64,000 bases of DNA, taken from the NCBI GenBank assembly GCA_000940995.1, contig CP005973.1, positions 372,001 through 436,000 on the forward strand. The letters run 5' to 3'. A model generated the notes under the pieces. The model saw nothing but the letters and a program-made list of their open reading frames with translations, was not told the origin of the DNA and made no database searches. Positions 18,879 through 27,965 of the stretch are shown here, piece after piece (the first letter of the stretch is position 1; the number at the start of each line of letters is the position of its first letter). Position numbers and translations under genes: made by a program. The stretch comes from Photobacterium gaetbulicola Gung47 (lineage in GTDB: Bacteria; Pseudomonadota; Gammaproteobacteria; Enterobacterales; Vibrionaceae).

Positions 18879-19128
18879 TAGATTGTCTTTTGTTGTGTGT
18901 ATTTGTCTTTGTTCAAACAGAGTAATTGACTGTGTATGCCGACGCAATCGTATTCAATGTGCTGATATAATTAGTTCGTTACTATTTTGTGAGCAGATGT
19001 GACGAATTGTCGGGGTACTCAGTCATAAATTGTCACCAGTGTGAGAAAACACGATCAAGCTAACTTCATTAATTTCCGCTAAGTCATTATGCTGTCACAT
19101 AAACTGATGCCGTCGAGAGGAATATTCC

Positions 19129-20577
19129 GTGAAGCTTAATGATCCCCAATTATTGAAACAGGCCTGCTACGTGGCAGGTAACTGGGTGACCGCGATTGAT
19201 GATGCCTGTTCATCGGTGACCAACCCTTCAACAGGAGAGTTGATAGCCACAGTACCTGCGTTGGGCAAACAGGAAACATCATCGGCTATTCATGCGGCCG
19301 ATAAGGCTCAGGGCGACTGGGCGGCACGAACGGCAAAAGAGCGGGCGACAGTATTGCGCCGCTGGTATGAACTGATTGTCGAAAATACCGAAGATTTGGC
19401 AACCATCCTGACCTCTGAGCAAGGGAAACCGCTGGCGGAAGCCAAGGGGGAGATAACTTATGCCGCGAGCTTCGTCGAATGGTATGCCGAAGAAGCGAAA
19501 CGCGCCTATGGTGAGTTAATACCTAGTCATAAACCAGATGCGCGAATTTTGGTTTCCAAGCAGCCGATTGGTGTGGTCGGGGCTATCACACCATGGAATT
19601 TCCCGGCCGCGATGATCACCCGTAAATGTGGTCCTGCCTTTGCTGCGGGTTGTGCGGTGGTACTCAAACCGGCGCCGGATACACCGCTGACGGCGCTGGC
19701 GCTGGCTGAGTTGGCCGGTAGAGCCGGGATCCCTGCCGGTTTGTTTAGCGTGATCACGGGCGATGCGGTAGCCATTGGCGGTGCGCTGACCGAAAGCCCG
19801 ACAGTGAAGAAAATTTCGTTTACCGGTTCAACGGGTGTCGGCAAGCTCTTGATGTCGCAGTCGGCTGATACGGTGAAGAAGTTAGCCTTAGAACTGGGTG
19901 GCAACGCCCCGTTCATTGTGTGCGATGATGCTGATCTCGACAAAGCCATCGATGGCGTCATGATTGCCAAATTCCGCAATGCCGGGCAAACCTGCATTTG
20001 CGCCAACCGTATTTATGTCCATAACAGTATCTATGACGAGTTTGCAGCCAAGTTGGTCGACAGGGTCAAAGCTCTGAAAGTCGCTGATGGCTTTGAGCCC
20101 GGCGCGAACCTTGGGCCTCTGATCAATGCTGCCGCGGTCGAGAAAGTTCAAGCTCATGTCGACGATGCGCAGGCCAAGGGGGCTAAGCTCGCCTATGGTG
20201 AGCCCCAGCCAGAAGGTACCCATTTCTTCCCGCCGCAGGTATTGACGGAAATGGATGACACCATGCGGATTGCCACGGAAGAAACTTTTGGTCCGGTCGC
20301 AGCCTTGTTCCGCTTCAGTGACGACGCTGATGTGATCCGTCGGGCTAACCACACCAGCTCGGGACTGGCGGCCTATGCCTATACCCAATCACTGTCCCGT
20401 GCTTTTAAATTCAGCGAAGCACTGGAGTATGGGATGGTTGGTATCAATGAAGGCTTGATCTCCACTGAGGCCGCGCCTTTTGGTGGGGTTAAAGAGTCAG
20501 GCCTGGGCCGCGAAGGCGCAAGGCAAGGAATGGAAGATTTTCTGGAGACTAAATATACCCTAATGGGCGGTTTGTAG
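19129..20577 (+). CDS. gabD: Succinate-semialdehyde dehydrogenase (NADP+)
   Basis: 482 residues, the usual GabD length. It starts at GTG with GAGAGG about 7 bases upstream. The aldehyde-dehydrogenase signatures are clear: PWNFPAAMITRKCGPAFAAG, the cofactor loop FTGSTGVGKLL, the general base Glu in LELGGNAPF, and the catalytic Cys in NAGQTCICANR. Segments such as FGGVKESGLGREG and METKYTL-like ends are typical of GabD. It oxidises succinic semialdehyde to succinate in 4-aminobutyrate breakdown. No gabT is next to it; mog follows after 130 bases. Confidence 0.93.
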   Translation: MKLNDPQLLKQACYVAGNWVTAIDDACSSVTNPSTGELIATVPALGKQETSSAIHAADKAQGDWAARTAKERATVLRRWYELIVENTEDLATILTSEQGKPLAEAKGEITYAASFVEWYAEEAKRAYGELIPSHKPDARILVSKQPIGVVGAITPWNFPAAMITRKCGPAFAAGCAVVLKPAPDTPLTALALAELAGRAGIPAGLFSVITGDAVAIGGALTESPTVKKISFTGSTGVGKLLMSQSADTVKKLALELGGNAPFIVCDDADLDKAIDGVMIAKFRNAGQTCICANRIYVHNSIYDEFAAKLVDRVKALKVADGFEPGANLGPLINAAAVEKVQAHVDDAQAKGAKLAYGEPQPEGTHFFPPQVLTEMDDTMRIATEETFGPVAALFRFSDDADVIRRANHTSSGLAAYAYTQSLSRAFKFSEALEYGMVGINEGLISTEAAPFGGVKESGLGREGARQGMEDFLETKYTLMGGL

Positions 20578-20707
20578 CTGAGTTAACTCCGATTAGGTGT
20601 TTAACAATTCAAGAGAATTTTTTAAACTTGCATGCATGACGAAACATTTCTTTCCTGCTTGCATGAAAGTAGAGATGGATTACAAGGCTCAGCCTGAGGA
20701 ACAACCA

Positions 20708-21241
20708 ATGACTAAAGCAAAAATCGGCATCGTGACTGTTAGCGACCGCGCCAGCGCAGGTGTTTATGAAGATATCTCTGGACAGGCGATTATCGATACA
20801 TTGAATGACTACCTGACCTCGGAGTGGGAGCCAGTATACGAAGTTATTCCTGATGAGCAGGATGTGATTGAAGCGACGCTGATCAAAATGGCCGATGAGC
20901 AAGACTGCAGCCTTATTGTAACGACAGGCGGTACCGGTCCTGCTAAGCGTGACGTGACCCCAGAAGCTACTGAAGCGGTATGTGATCGCATGATGCCGGG
21001 CTTTGGTGAGCTGATGCGCGCTGAGTCGTTGAAGTTTGTACCGACCGCAATTCTGTCGCGCCAGACCGCTGGCCTTCGTGGCGATAGCTTGATTGTTAAC
21101 CTGCCGGGTAAACCAAAATCGATTCGTGAATGCCTGGATGCCGTGTTCCCAGCTATTCCTTACTGTATCGATCTGATGGAAGGGCCATACCTCGAGTGTA
21201 ACGAAGCGGTGATGAAGCCTTTCCGTCCGAAGAAAAAGTAA
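20708..21241 (+). CDS. mog: Molybdopterin adenylyltransferase
   Basis: 177 residues from the ATG at 20708, which has TGAGGA upstream. The frame is open further upstream, but that part does not look like the family. MPT-binding signatures are present: VTVSDRASAGVYED, TTGGTGPAKRDVTPEAT and NLPGKPKSIRECLDAV. Known role: adenylates molybdopterin before molybdate insertion (MogA/Cnx1G). It is slightly shorter than E. coli MogA (195). A strong terminator follows. Confidence 0.92.
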   Translation: MTKAKIGIVTVSDRASAGVYEDISGQAIIDTLNDYLTSEWEPVYEVIPDEQDVIEATLIKMADEQDCSLIVTTGGTGPAKRDVTPEATEAVCDRMMPGFGELMRAESLKFVPTAILSRQTAGLRGDSLIVNLPGKPKSIRECLDAVFPAIPYCIDLMEGPYLECNEAVMKPFRPKKK

Positions 21242-21265
21242 AGAACACTCAGTAGCTTGATTGAT

Positions 21266-21295
21266 AAAACGCCGACGTTATTTGTCGGCGTTTTT
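21266..21295 (+). terminator. Rho-independent terminator after mog
   Basis: Stem AAAACGCCGAC / GTCGGCGTTTT with a 7-base loop, ending in five T. It starts about 25 bases after the mog stop. Confidence 0.85.
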
Positions 21296-21354
21296 GTATG
21301 TAATATTGGGTATTCGGCTAACAATGTTTCTTGTTCCGTACCCCTTCTATTGAA

Positions 21355-21819
21355 TCACCCAGACTTATTTAAGGTAAACCACACTTCAGTAACGACTTCG
21401 CTGGTGACACCATCTTGTTCGGTAATCATCCGGTTTCCACCGATCCTTATGCGCTCGCCGTCAGACAAAGGTAATCGCGTTGACAGTTTCTGGACTGAGC
21501 GGATAAATCCCATTGTCTCGTCACTTGCAAATATTACGGAGGTGTCAAGAAAGACAGTATAATCTTTGTCAGGTATATCCGAACGTGTCACGAATATTGT
21601 GCTGTTATCTGCGCCGTCATCCCCCAGTTTAAAGGTGGCAGAATCTTCCATGTTGATTGCAAAAGTACTTCTTTGTTCATGACCGTGACCGACTCTGACT
21701 GGCTCAATAATGGCTTGGAACAGCGGGTTTTCTGATGCATCTATAGTCACAAAGTCATCGGCAATAACTGGACATGTAAAGGTCAACAGGCCTGTGATTA
21801 GAAAAAGTATCTTGTTCAT
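21355..21819 (-). CDS. Hypothetical secreted protein, 154 residues
   Basis: The first 20 residues (MNKILFLITGLLTFTCPVIA) form a signal peptide, so the mature protein is probably periplasmic. The rest is acidic and rich in beta-prone stretches (IFVTRSDIPDKDYTVFLDT, SDGERIRIGGNRMI, VVTEVWFTLN). GGAG lies upstream of the start. I recognise no family. Its neighbours give no functional hint. Confidence 0.65.
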   Translation of the reverse strand: MNKILFLITGLLTFTCPVIADDFVTIDASENPLFQAIIEPVRVGHGHEQRSTFAINMEDSATFKLGDDGADNSTIFVTRSDIPDKDYTVFLDTSVIFASDETMGFIRSVQKLSTRLPLSDGERIRIGGNRMITEQDGVTSEVVTEVWFTLNKSG

Positions 21820-21991
21820 CGATAACTAGCTCCCTCCAGCTAAATAACAGGTTGTAATATGCATGCTAACACATGGCCGTTGGGAAATGGGCCGAAGTGG
21901 AGGGATATTAGGCCAAGCAATACAAAACTACTGCCAGCCATTATAGGACAAAGGGTTCAGACTCCGATCCCTTTGTCAGCCCCTCGGTCGA

Positions 21992-22426
21992 TTAACTGCT
22001 AGTGGCAACTTTTTGCTTGATGTTACCTTTAACTGGGCGGGCAAGTATTGTTCGTTTGAGCAGAGCAATTGAAAAAAGTTCATTGCGATTCCAGGGCAAC
22101 AGTGAAACAAGACGCGCCATGGCGCAGTATCCAAATAGTACCTGGGCCCAAGTGCCTATCGTCGGGATCCAATATATCCAAGCCAGCCCCTCGAACTGTG
22201 CCAACAACAGCAACGATAAGTACCAGAATCGAACCTGTATCGGAAATGCGGTAATACTCCGTTTGTTGATGATAAAGTGGAGTAGATGAATGACGGTCAG
22301 GCCTATAGCAAACACAAACCCCATCGGATCGGCGATTACTCCGTAGCTAAGCAGTACAGCCGTTATCAGCCAGTATCTCCAGCCTGTATCATTTAGCTCT
22401 ATCATGAACATCTGCCACTTCTCCAT
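21992..22426 (-). CDS. Hypothetical membrane protein, 144 residues
   Basis: Three to four hydrophobic segments (YWLITAVLLSYGVIAD, GFVFAIGLTVIHLLHFII, VRFWYLSLLLLAQFEGLAWI, VLFGYCAMARLVSLLP) with a basic C-terminus (RTILARPVKGNIKQK). The start at 22426 has AAGG at correct spacing. No named family recognised. It is divergent from the SYLF-domain gene across about 290 bases in which I see no other gene. Confidence 0.65.
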   Translation of the reverse strand: MEKWQMFMIELNDTGWRYWLITAVLLSYGVIADPMGFVFAIGLTVIHLLHFIINKRSITAFPIQVRFWYLSLLLLAQFEGLAWIYWIPTIGTWAQVLFGYCAMARLVSLLPWNRNELFSIALLKRTILARPVKGNIKQKVATSS

Positions 22427-22717
22427 TTACCTTGCTAAATTAGGTTTTACTTATTTAGTTCATGCTATATTAGTTATGCCTTATTGACAATGATTGATGT
22501 CAATTACAGCTATCATCTTTATCAAAGAGCCCTCAGAGGGGAGTATTCCCAATGCGTACTTTACACGGCGTCATAACGGACTCGTTTAGAATTAGCATTG
22601 AAAACCTTGTTGTTACACTCAGCAGAGTCGCTACTCTTAACAACAACGTGCAAAGCTTTATTGTCATCGTAAGCTGCGATTGCTAGCTTAGGGTGACAAG
22701 GCGCTAGGAGAGACAAA

Positions 22718-23497
22718 ATGAAGCTAAATAAAGTTGTTATTGCTTTGGCACTCGTGATGGCCACTTCATCTCCAGTCCATGCTGGCTGGGATGAGATCAA
22801 AGACGCTGCCTCTAAACTTGGCGAGGAAGTGGGTAAGGGCTCTAAAGAAGCTTGGGATTCCGTGTCGGATTTCTCCAAGGAGACTTGGGATTCTGTCTCG
22901 GAGTGGGGTGAGGATGCCTATAACACGGCGGGCGAGTGGACGGACGCCTCTATCGAGAAAAGCAAAGAGTGGCTGGATGTGGCCGATGCCAAGTTGGATG
23001 AGATGCTCGAGCCTGAGAGCCCGGAAGACGCTCGCCTGGCCTTGGATACCATGGCCGATACCGCTTTAGTGCGCCTATTCAACGAGCAGCCTTCAGCCAA
23101 ATTGCTGTTTGATAGCGCCTATGGTTATGCGGTATTTGATTCGCGTAAGTTCTCTCTTATGCTCCATACCAACCAGGGCGCGGGTGTGGCGGTTAACCGC
23201 GAAACGGACAAACACACTTACATGAAGATGTTTGGTGCCGGGTTGGCCGTTGGCTTGGGGGGGAAATTCTACCAGCAAGTGATTTTCTTCGAAGACCAAC
23301 ACACCTTTGAGGGCTTTGTGACCGAAGGCTGGGAGGCAACTTCGGAAGCAGGCGTTGTGGCGGGTACTGAAAGCGCCGAGCTGACCGCCAAATACAATGG
23401 CGGTATGGCCATTTACCAAATTGGCGAGAAAGGCTTGTTGCTCGATGCCAATATCTCAGGATCGAAGTACTGGGTGGATACCGACTTGACTGAATAG
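22718..23497 (+). CDS. SYLF-domain (YSC84-like) secreted lipid-binding protein with N-terminal 11-residue repeats
   Basis: 259 residues. Signal peptide at residues 1-22 (LVMATSSPVHAG). Residues 43-86 are four tandem 11-residue units starting at 43, 54, 65 and 76 (KEAWDSVSDFS, KETWDSVSEWG, EDAYNTAGEWT, DASIEKSKEWL), an amphipathic helical pattern. The SYLF domain follows, with the family-like segments AYGYAVFDSRKFSLML and GVAVNRETDKHTYMKMFGAG. In other organisms this domain binds membrane lipids or phosphoinositides; in bacteria its job is unclear. GGAG precedes the start. Confidence 0.82.
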   Translation: MKLNKVVIALALVMATSSPVHAGWDEIKDAASKLGEEVGKGSKEAWDSVSDFSKETWDSVSEWGEDAYNTAGEWTDASIEKSKEWLDVADAKLDEMLEPESPEDARLALDTMADTALVRLFNEQPSAKLLFDSAYGYAVFDSRKFSLMLHTNQGAGVAVNRETDKHTYMKMFGAGLAVGLGGKFYQQVIFFEDQHTFEGFVTEGWEATSEAGVVAGTESAELTAKYNGGMAIYQIGEKGLLLDANISGSKYWVDTDLTE

Positions 23498-23729
23498 CGC
23501 GGAACACCTGCGGATGATGAGTACTGAGCATCTATTGGCAGGTATTGGTTTTCGTACCGTTATTGCCTATATAACTGCTTTAGGTTGTAACCATTCATAG
23601 TCTTTATTTGATGCTTGTCCACAAAATTATCAATAGAGCCTGATAATTTTATTACTACGCGTTATGTTAAGTTCTAGTAGGCGTCAGACGTCTTTATATA
23701 TAAACAAAAGTAAAAAAATCAGGCTAGAA

Positions 23730-24008
23730 ATGGACACAAAACGTACTTGGGGATTTCTTTCGCTGCTAATCGGTAGCGTTTCTTTGATTTTTGGTTTTAT
23801 TACCATCAGCGGAATGATTGGGCAGACACAGGTTGTCTCCAATATGGACACCTTCATTTCATCGGGGGGCGGGGACTATTTTCATGCATTCAGTCCCGAT
23901 TATGCGGCAACGGAAATTAAGCATAAATACCAATTGCTGCTTAGTAGCGGTATCGCCATGATGGCTATCGGCGGACTGATGATGCGTGGCCAGTGGCAGC
24001 GATACTGA
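23730..24008 (+). CDS. Small two-span membrane protein, 92 residues
   Basis: From the ATG at 23730. Two hydrophobic segments (LSLLIGSVSLIFGFITISGM and LLLSSGIAMMAIGGLMM) flank a polar stretch with SSGGGDYFHAFSPDYAATE. The ribosome site is weak (AGG). Longer in-frame starts are less likely because the extension is short and very basic. Not recognised; it may be a regulatory or assembly membrane peptide. Confidence 0.55.
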   Translation: MDTKRTWGFLSLLIGSVSLIFGFITISGMIGQTQVVSNMDTFISSGGGDYFHAFSPDYAATEIKHKYQLLLSSGIAMMAIGGLMMRGQWQRY

Positions 24009-24067
24009 ATATAACGGCTAGTCCATCACTTGGGGAAGACCTCAAGTTTAACTACACTACTTTCATG

Positions 24068-24151
24068 TATATCCAAGTGTCTTCAAGCAGATGAGCTCCT
24101 AAAGAGCGAGTTGGCTTGGTTCAACCAAGTCTCTGAAGCGACTTGGATATA
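24068..24151. repeat. Inverted-repeat intergenic element
   Basis: Outer arms of 18 bases match at 16 positions (24068-24085 against the complement of 24134-24151; shared core TATATCCAAGT ... ACTTGGATATA). Inside is a second perfect hairpin, CTTGGTT/C/AACCAAG at 24115-24129. This is the layout of small non-coding intergenic repeats of the ERIC or MITE type. A partial relative lies at 40398-40437. Family identity needs a genome search. Confidence 0.6.
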
Positions 24152-24189
24152 AAGGGTAAGGTGACTTGCTCTCTATATGGAGGCGTGTG

Positions 24190-25209
24190 ATGAAAGGCTT
24201 TATTAGTGGGCTACCCAAAGTTGAACTGCATCTTCACCTTGAAGGCACTCTTGAGCCAGAGTTGATGCTCGCGTTGGCCGAGCGGAACAATGTGGCACTT
24301 CCCTTTTCCTCAGTTGAGTCACTCAAGGCGGCTTATCAGTTTGATGATCTTCAAGCTTTTCTCAAGCTTTACTACCAAGGTGCGGCAGTACTGCGAACCG
24401 AACAAGATTTTTACGACCTCACTTATGCTTACCTAGAACGCTGCAAGAGAGAACATATTCTCCACACTGAGGTTTTCTTTGATCCCCAAACCCATAGTCA
24501 AAACGGTGTCGCTTTTGAAACCGTGATAGAAGGGATCATCCGTGCCCTGGCAGATGGCGAAGCTTGTCTGGGCGTCTCATCAGGCTTGATTATGTGCTTC
24601 TTACGGGATTTGCCGGAAGAGGACGCCATAGAGACCCTGAAGCAAGCGATATCCTATCGAGACGATATTATCGCTGTGGGGTTGGATTCGTCAGAGCTGG
24701 GTAATCCGCCGCAAAAGTTTGAGCGGGTTTTTGCTATGGCAAGGAACACCGGTTTTAGAACGGTCGCTCATGCCGGAGAGGAAGGCCCGGCAGAGTATAT
24801 CTGGGAGGCGATCGAAGCACTCAATGTTGAGCGGATCGATCATGGCGTACGGTGCAGCGATGACCCCAAGCTGGTGGCATATTTAGCCGAGCATCAGCTT
24901 CCACTGACGGTGTGCCCGTTATCCAATGTGAAGCTCAAAGTGTTCGAAGATATCGGCTCTCACAATATTATCCAACTGTTTAGACAGGGAGTGCTGGTCA
25001 CGATCAATTCAGATGATCCCGCTTACTTTGGTGGCTACCTCAATGATAACTTTTTGGCTGTTGCTAAAGCGTTCGATTTGACTAAACAGGAAGTCGCACA
25101 GATGAGTGAAAATGCGATCAGGGCAAGTTTTTTGAGTGCCGAGAGGAAACAGCAGCTTCAACAGAAATTAGATCATTATCTGGAAATCCAGTTCCGGCCG
25201 GTTATCTAA
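24190..25209 (+). CDS. Adenine deaminase (adenosine-deaminase-like, ADE type)
   Basis: 339 residues from the ATG at 24190, preceded by GGAGG. Zinc and catalytic residues are in HLHLEGTLEPE, the proton donor region HAGEEGPAEY, DHGVRCSDD and NSDDPAYFGGY. Segments GLDSSELGNPPQKF and CPLSNVKLKVF are typical of the microbial adenine deaminases rather than true adenosine deaminases. It should convert adenine to hypoxanthine for purine salvage, in the cytosol. Alternative: an adenosine deaminase; less likely given these motifs. Confidence 0.88.
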   Translation: MKGFISGLPKVELHLHLEGTLEPELMLALAERNNVALPFSSVESLKAAYQFDDLQAFLKLYYQGAAVLRTEQDFYDLTYAYLERCKREHILHTEVFFDPQTHSQNGVAFETVIEGIIRALADGEACLGVSSGLIMCFLRDLPEEDAIETLKQAISYRDDIIAVGLDSSELGNPPQKFERVFAMARNTGFRTVAHAGEEGPAEYIWEAIEALNVERIDHGVRCSDDPKLVAYLAEHQLPLTVCPLSNVKLKVFEDIGSHNIIQLFRQGVLVTINSDDPAYFGGYLNDNFLAVAKAFDLTKQEVAQMSENAIRASFLSAERKQQLQQKLDHYLEIQFRPVI

Positions 25210-25240
25210 AAAAAACGCCTATCAAGTCCATGATAGGCGT
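25208..25240 (-). terminator. Hairpin with A/T run between convergent genes
   Basis: Perfect 10-bp stem ACGCCTATCA / TGATAGGCGT directly preceded by seven A. On the minus strand this reads as stem plus T run, so it fits a terminator for the 25502-26050 gene, and it also directly follows the adenine deaminase stop. The remaining 260 bases to 25502 show nothing else. Confidence 0.6.
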
Positions 25241-25501
25241 AGCAATAAATCGATTAAGGAACAACATATTTGAAGTGCGAGAATCATACGATCCGGGTGA
25301 AAAACGTGCAACGATCGGTTATGTAAAAGTTGTATGTTGTTTTGTTAATTCTCTTTTTGTTGAGATAGTTAGCGTAGACTACACATTCAAACTTTTTATC
25401 CTTGCTGGGCTGCTCCCTAGTAAATGATTGTTTTTTAAGAGTTAACCCCCGCCTTGGTGCCAAAAGCATCACCTGGTATTTCGCCTTACAGGCAATATCA
25501 C

Positions 25502-26050
25502 TCAGTTAAACAGTGATTTTACGGCTTTCTGCAATGTTAATAGCCAATTGGTTCTCGGCTTAATAGTGTGAGCGTGATCAACACCAATATAATAGCATTG
25601 CATGAACTGCTGGCGGATGATTTCAGCTTGCTGAGCATGATTGGCAGCGAGCTGCTGGCTGATCTCGGTGGCGTGATCATTGGCGTAGCTGAAGTCTATG
25701 CCGTTACATCCCTGACAGAGGAACCATATTTTGGCGATGGCTGTCACTTCTACTTCATTCATGGTGTGGAACTTCTGGGCATGTTGTTTACCAACATGCT
25801 GCTCGAATAGGGCATCCATTTCTGCAATTTTGCTTTGAGTTGCCTTAAATTCCCCCTGGGCTTGCTGGATGGACTGGGTGAATAAGCCAAGCGCAAGAGC
25901 ATGCTGGGTTTTCTCTTGCTTTTGCTGGCAAATACGGAGGAAAAAGTCCGAGCGGAAATCGACGAAGTTGTCAGCAAATTCGCGTTCGCTATGACTCAAC
26001 GGGAGTTGTTCAAAGCCAAATTCGTTCAATAAGTGTCGTAATGGTTTCAT
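25502..26050 (-). CDS. Hypothetical cytosolic protein, 182 residues
   Basis: No signal peptide or membrane span. Rich in Gln and His with helical stretches (TQSIQQAQGEFKATQSKIAE, EISQQLAANHAQQAEIIRQQ). Two Cys sit in LCQGCNG. The start MKPLRHLLNEFGFEQL has only a weak ribosome site. I recognise no family. Confidence 0.6.
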   Translation of the reverse strand: MKPLRHLLNEFGFEQLPLSHSEREFADNFVDFRSDFFLRICQQKQEKTQHALALGLFTQSIQQAQGEFKATQSKIAEMDALFEQHVGKQHAQKFHTMNEVEVTAIAKIWFLCQGCNGIDFSYANDHATEISQQLAANHAQQAEIIRQQFMQCYYIGVDHAHTIKPRTNWLLTLQKAVKSLFN

Positions 26051-26175
26051 ACTGAGTTATAGGTAAAAAGCGCTATAACCAGTATACGAAAATTAGAGCT
26101 AACTTTCTAAATCATTCACTTAGACTATAGATAACGGGATATATGCAATGTCCTATTCATCTAGAGGGATAAGTT

Positions 26176-26658
26176 ATGTCAGGCTTTTATGAGTTATCTG
26201 CCAACAGAATCAACGGCGATAGTGTGGATATGAGTGAGTTTGCCGGGAAGGTGGTGCTGGTGGTCAATACCGCAAGTGAATGTGGATTTACGCCACAGTA
26301 CAAGGGTTTGCAGGAGTTATTTGATAAATATCAGGAAAAAGGCTTAGTGATCCTTGGTTTTCCGTGTGACCAGTTTGGTGGACAGGAGCCAGGAGAGAAT
26401 ACTGAAATAGAACAAGTATGCCAGCTCAACTATGGGGTCAGTTTTCCGATGTTCGAAAAGGTGGATGTGAATGGGCCTGACAGCCACGAGGTGTTCAAAT
26501 ACCTTACCAGTGCCTTACCGGGCTTGATGGGCAAGAAGGTAAAATGGAACTTTACTAAGTTTTTGATTGGTCGTGACGGCAAACCCGTGAAGCGCTATGC
26601 GCCAACGAAAACGCCGAAGGCGATAGAAAACGACATCGTCAGGGCGCTTGGACGATAG
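26176..26658 (+). CDS. Glutathione/thioredoxin peroxidase (GPx family)
   Basis: 160 residues with the GPx tetrad regions: peroxidatic Cys36 in NTASECGFTPQY, Gln in LGFPCDQFGGQEPG, and VKWNFTKFLI with Trp and Asn. The second Cys typical of thioredoxin-linked forms may be in FPCDQF or IEQVCQL. It should reduce hydrogen and lipid peroxides in the cytosol. GAGGGATAAG precedes the start. It is convergent with the CHAD gene. Confidence 0.93.
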   Translation: MSGFYELSANRINGDSVDMSEFAGKVVLVVNTASECGFTPQYKGLQELFDKYQEKGLVILGFPCDQFGGQEPGENTEIEQVCQLNYGVSFPMFEKVDVNGPDSHEVFKYLTSALPGLMGKKVKWNFTKFLIGRDGKPVKRYAPTKTPKAIENDIVRALGR

Positions 26659-26730
26659 GCAATTAGACCCAGTTAGCCCGCTTGTGGTCTCTCATAGGCT
26701 AACGATGTGGGCTGATCAATGATTCAGGGA

Positions 26731-27702
26731 CTAAGCGGATGGTTCTTGGTATAGGGTGTAGTAGATATCAAGGCTTTTGGGTTGCCTGAATTGGATGAGG
26801 TGCTCAACGGTAGATTGCTTGGCCTGAAAGTGATAATCGTTATAAATATCAATGAGCTCCTCAATGGCTTTGTACCGACCACTTTTTTGTTTTTGCTCGG
26901 TGAGGTAGCGATTGAAAAAAGCCAACTGAACAGAAGAGTCATTAAAGTTGCCGAGTTGATCTTGCAGCACTTTAAGCTGTGCAACTTGCTGTTCGGTGTT
27001 AATCGTTGATAGCAGGGGGGTAAAATACTCTAATAAATAGCGGAATTTTTTGCAGTCGATACGGAGTTGATGAATGATGGCATCATTACTGTTGGCATCA
27101 ATATTATGGCATTGGCTTTCGATCTGCTTGAATTGGTGCCACAAAAAACTATGTGCTGTTGTTTTACTTCCTAGTTGGCCCTCAATGGTGGGATTGGCCC
27201 GCATCCGTTCCAGCTGTGTTAGTACTTGCTTACACGATGATTCGTATGTTCCCGACTTTAGCCACCCTTTTAGGTATTTGAGTGACGTTTGCCGTTGCGA
27301 CTGGAGATCATCAAAGAAGCGAGTCAACCCTTTGTGATGCTGATGGTCAAGCAGTGAAAAGTATTGCTCCATGTTCAACAAGAACACATCCAGGTCTCGC
27401 ATCAAGTTGGTTTGCTGCATCAGCTGCTTCAAATTTGTTTTCAGTATGTCCTTTTCTTGGCGGTGGAATAGTGGCTTCAGTAGGCTGATCAGCGCACGGC
27501 TTCTTCTCAACGCAACGCGGTATTGATGAATAAACTCTTCGTGATCATCACGGATGATACCCAGCTCGTGCTTTCTGGCATGTTCGAACTCACTGACGAG
27601 AAAGTGGTAAGTAGGTAGATAAATTTCTACTTCAGGAGAGAGTTGTACCGCTGGTTTCTTTCGTTTCGGTAGCTTGAGCTGATCCCGCTTTGTCACTGTC
27701 AT
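26731..27702 (-). CDS. CHAD-domain protein
   Basis: 323 residues from the ATG at 27702, which has AAGGAGG at good spacing; the GTG at 27711 overlaps that site. The CHAD signature is visible: conserved His and basic residues in HQYRVALRRSRALISLLKPL, DLDVFLLNM, and HQLRIDCKKFRYLLEYFTP near the C-terminal half. CHAD domains bind inorganic polyphosphate. There is no CYTH domain, unlike many relatives. Divergent from hpd. Confidence 0.88.
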   Translation of the reverse strand: MTVTKRDQLKLPKRKKPAVQLSPEVEIYLPTYHFLVSEFEHARKHELGIIRDDHEEFIHQYRVALRRSRALISLLKPLFHRQEKDILKTNLKQLMQQTNLMRDLDVFLLNMEQYFSLLDHQHHKGLTRFFDDLQSQRQTSLKYLKGWLKSGTYESSCKQVLTQLERMRANPTIEGQLGSKTTAHSFLWHQFKQIESQCHNIDANSNDAIIHQLRIDCKKFRYLLEYFTPLLSTINTEQQVAQLKVLQDQLGNFNDSSVQLAFFNRYLTEQKQKSGRYKAIEELIDIYNDYHFQAKQSTVEHLIQFRQPKSLDIYYTLYQEPSA

Positions 27703-27965
27703 AACACACACCCTCCTTCATTAATAACTGTAGTGTTAAATTTCCTCTTTGGTGATGAGACAAGCAAAGTCTCACTGGCAAATCAGAACAAAACAAAAAC
27801 TGAGACGGTAAGATTGCGTCTGGGTAAGATGTGGTTGGCAAGGTGGGTTTACAAAGTCATTTTACAGTTTTGCAATATGGTTTGCGGCACGAATTTCTCA
27901 TCCATTTAGAGAGCTGCTAATTCTTTAGATAAGGTCATTGACCGCATTGATTTAAGCAGATAAGG

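Noticed and set aside
27840..27880. TyrR box before hpd
   Set aside because: A TGTAAA word is present, but the second half is not the inverted partner needed for TGTAAA-N6-TTTACA.
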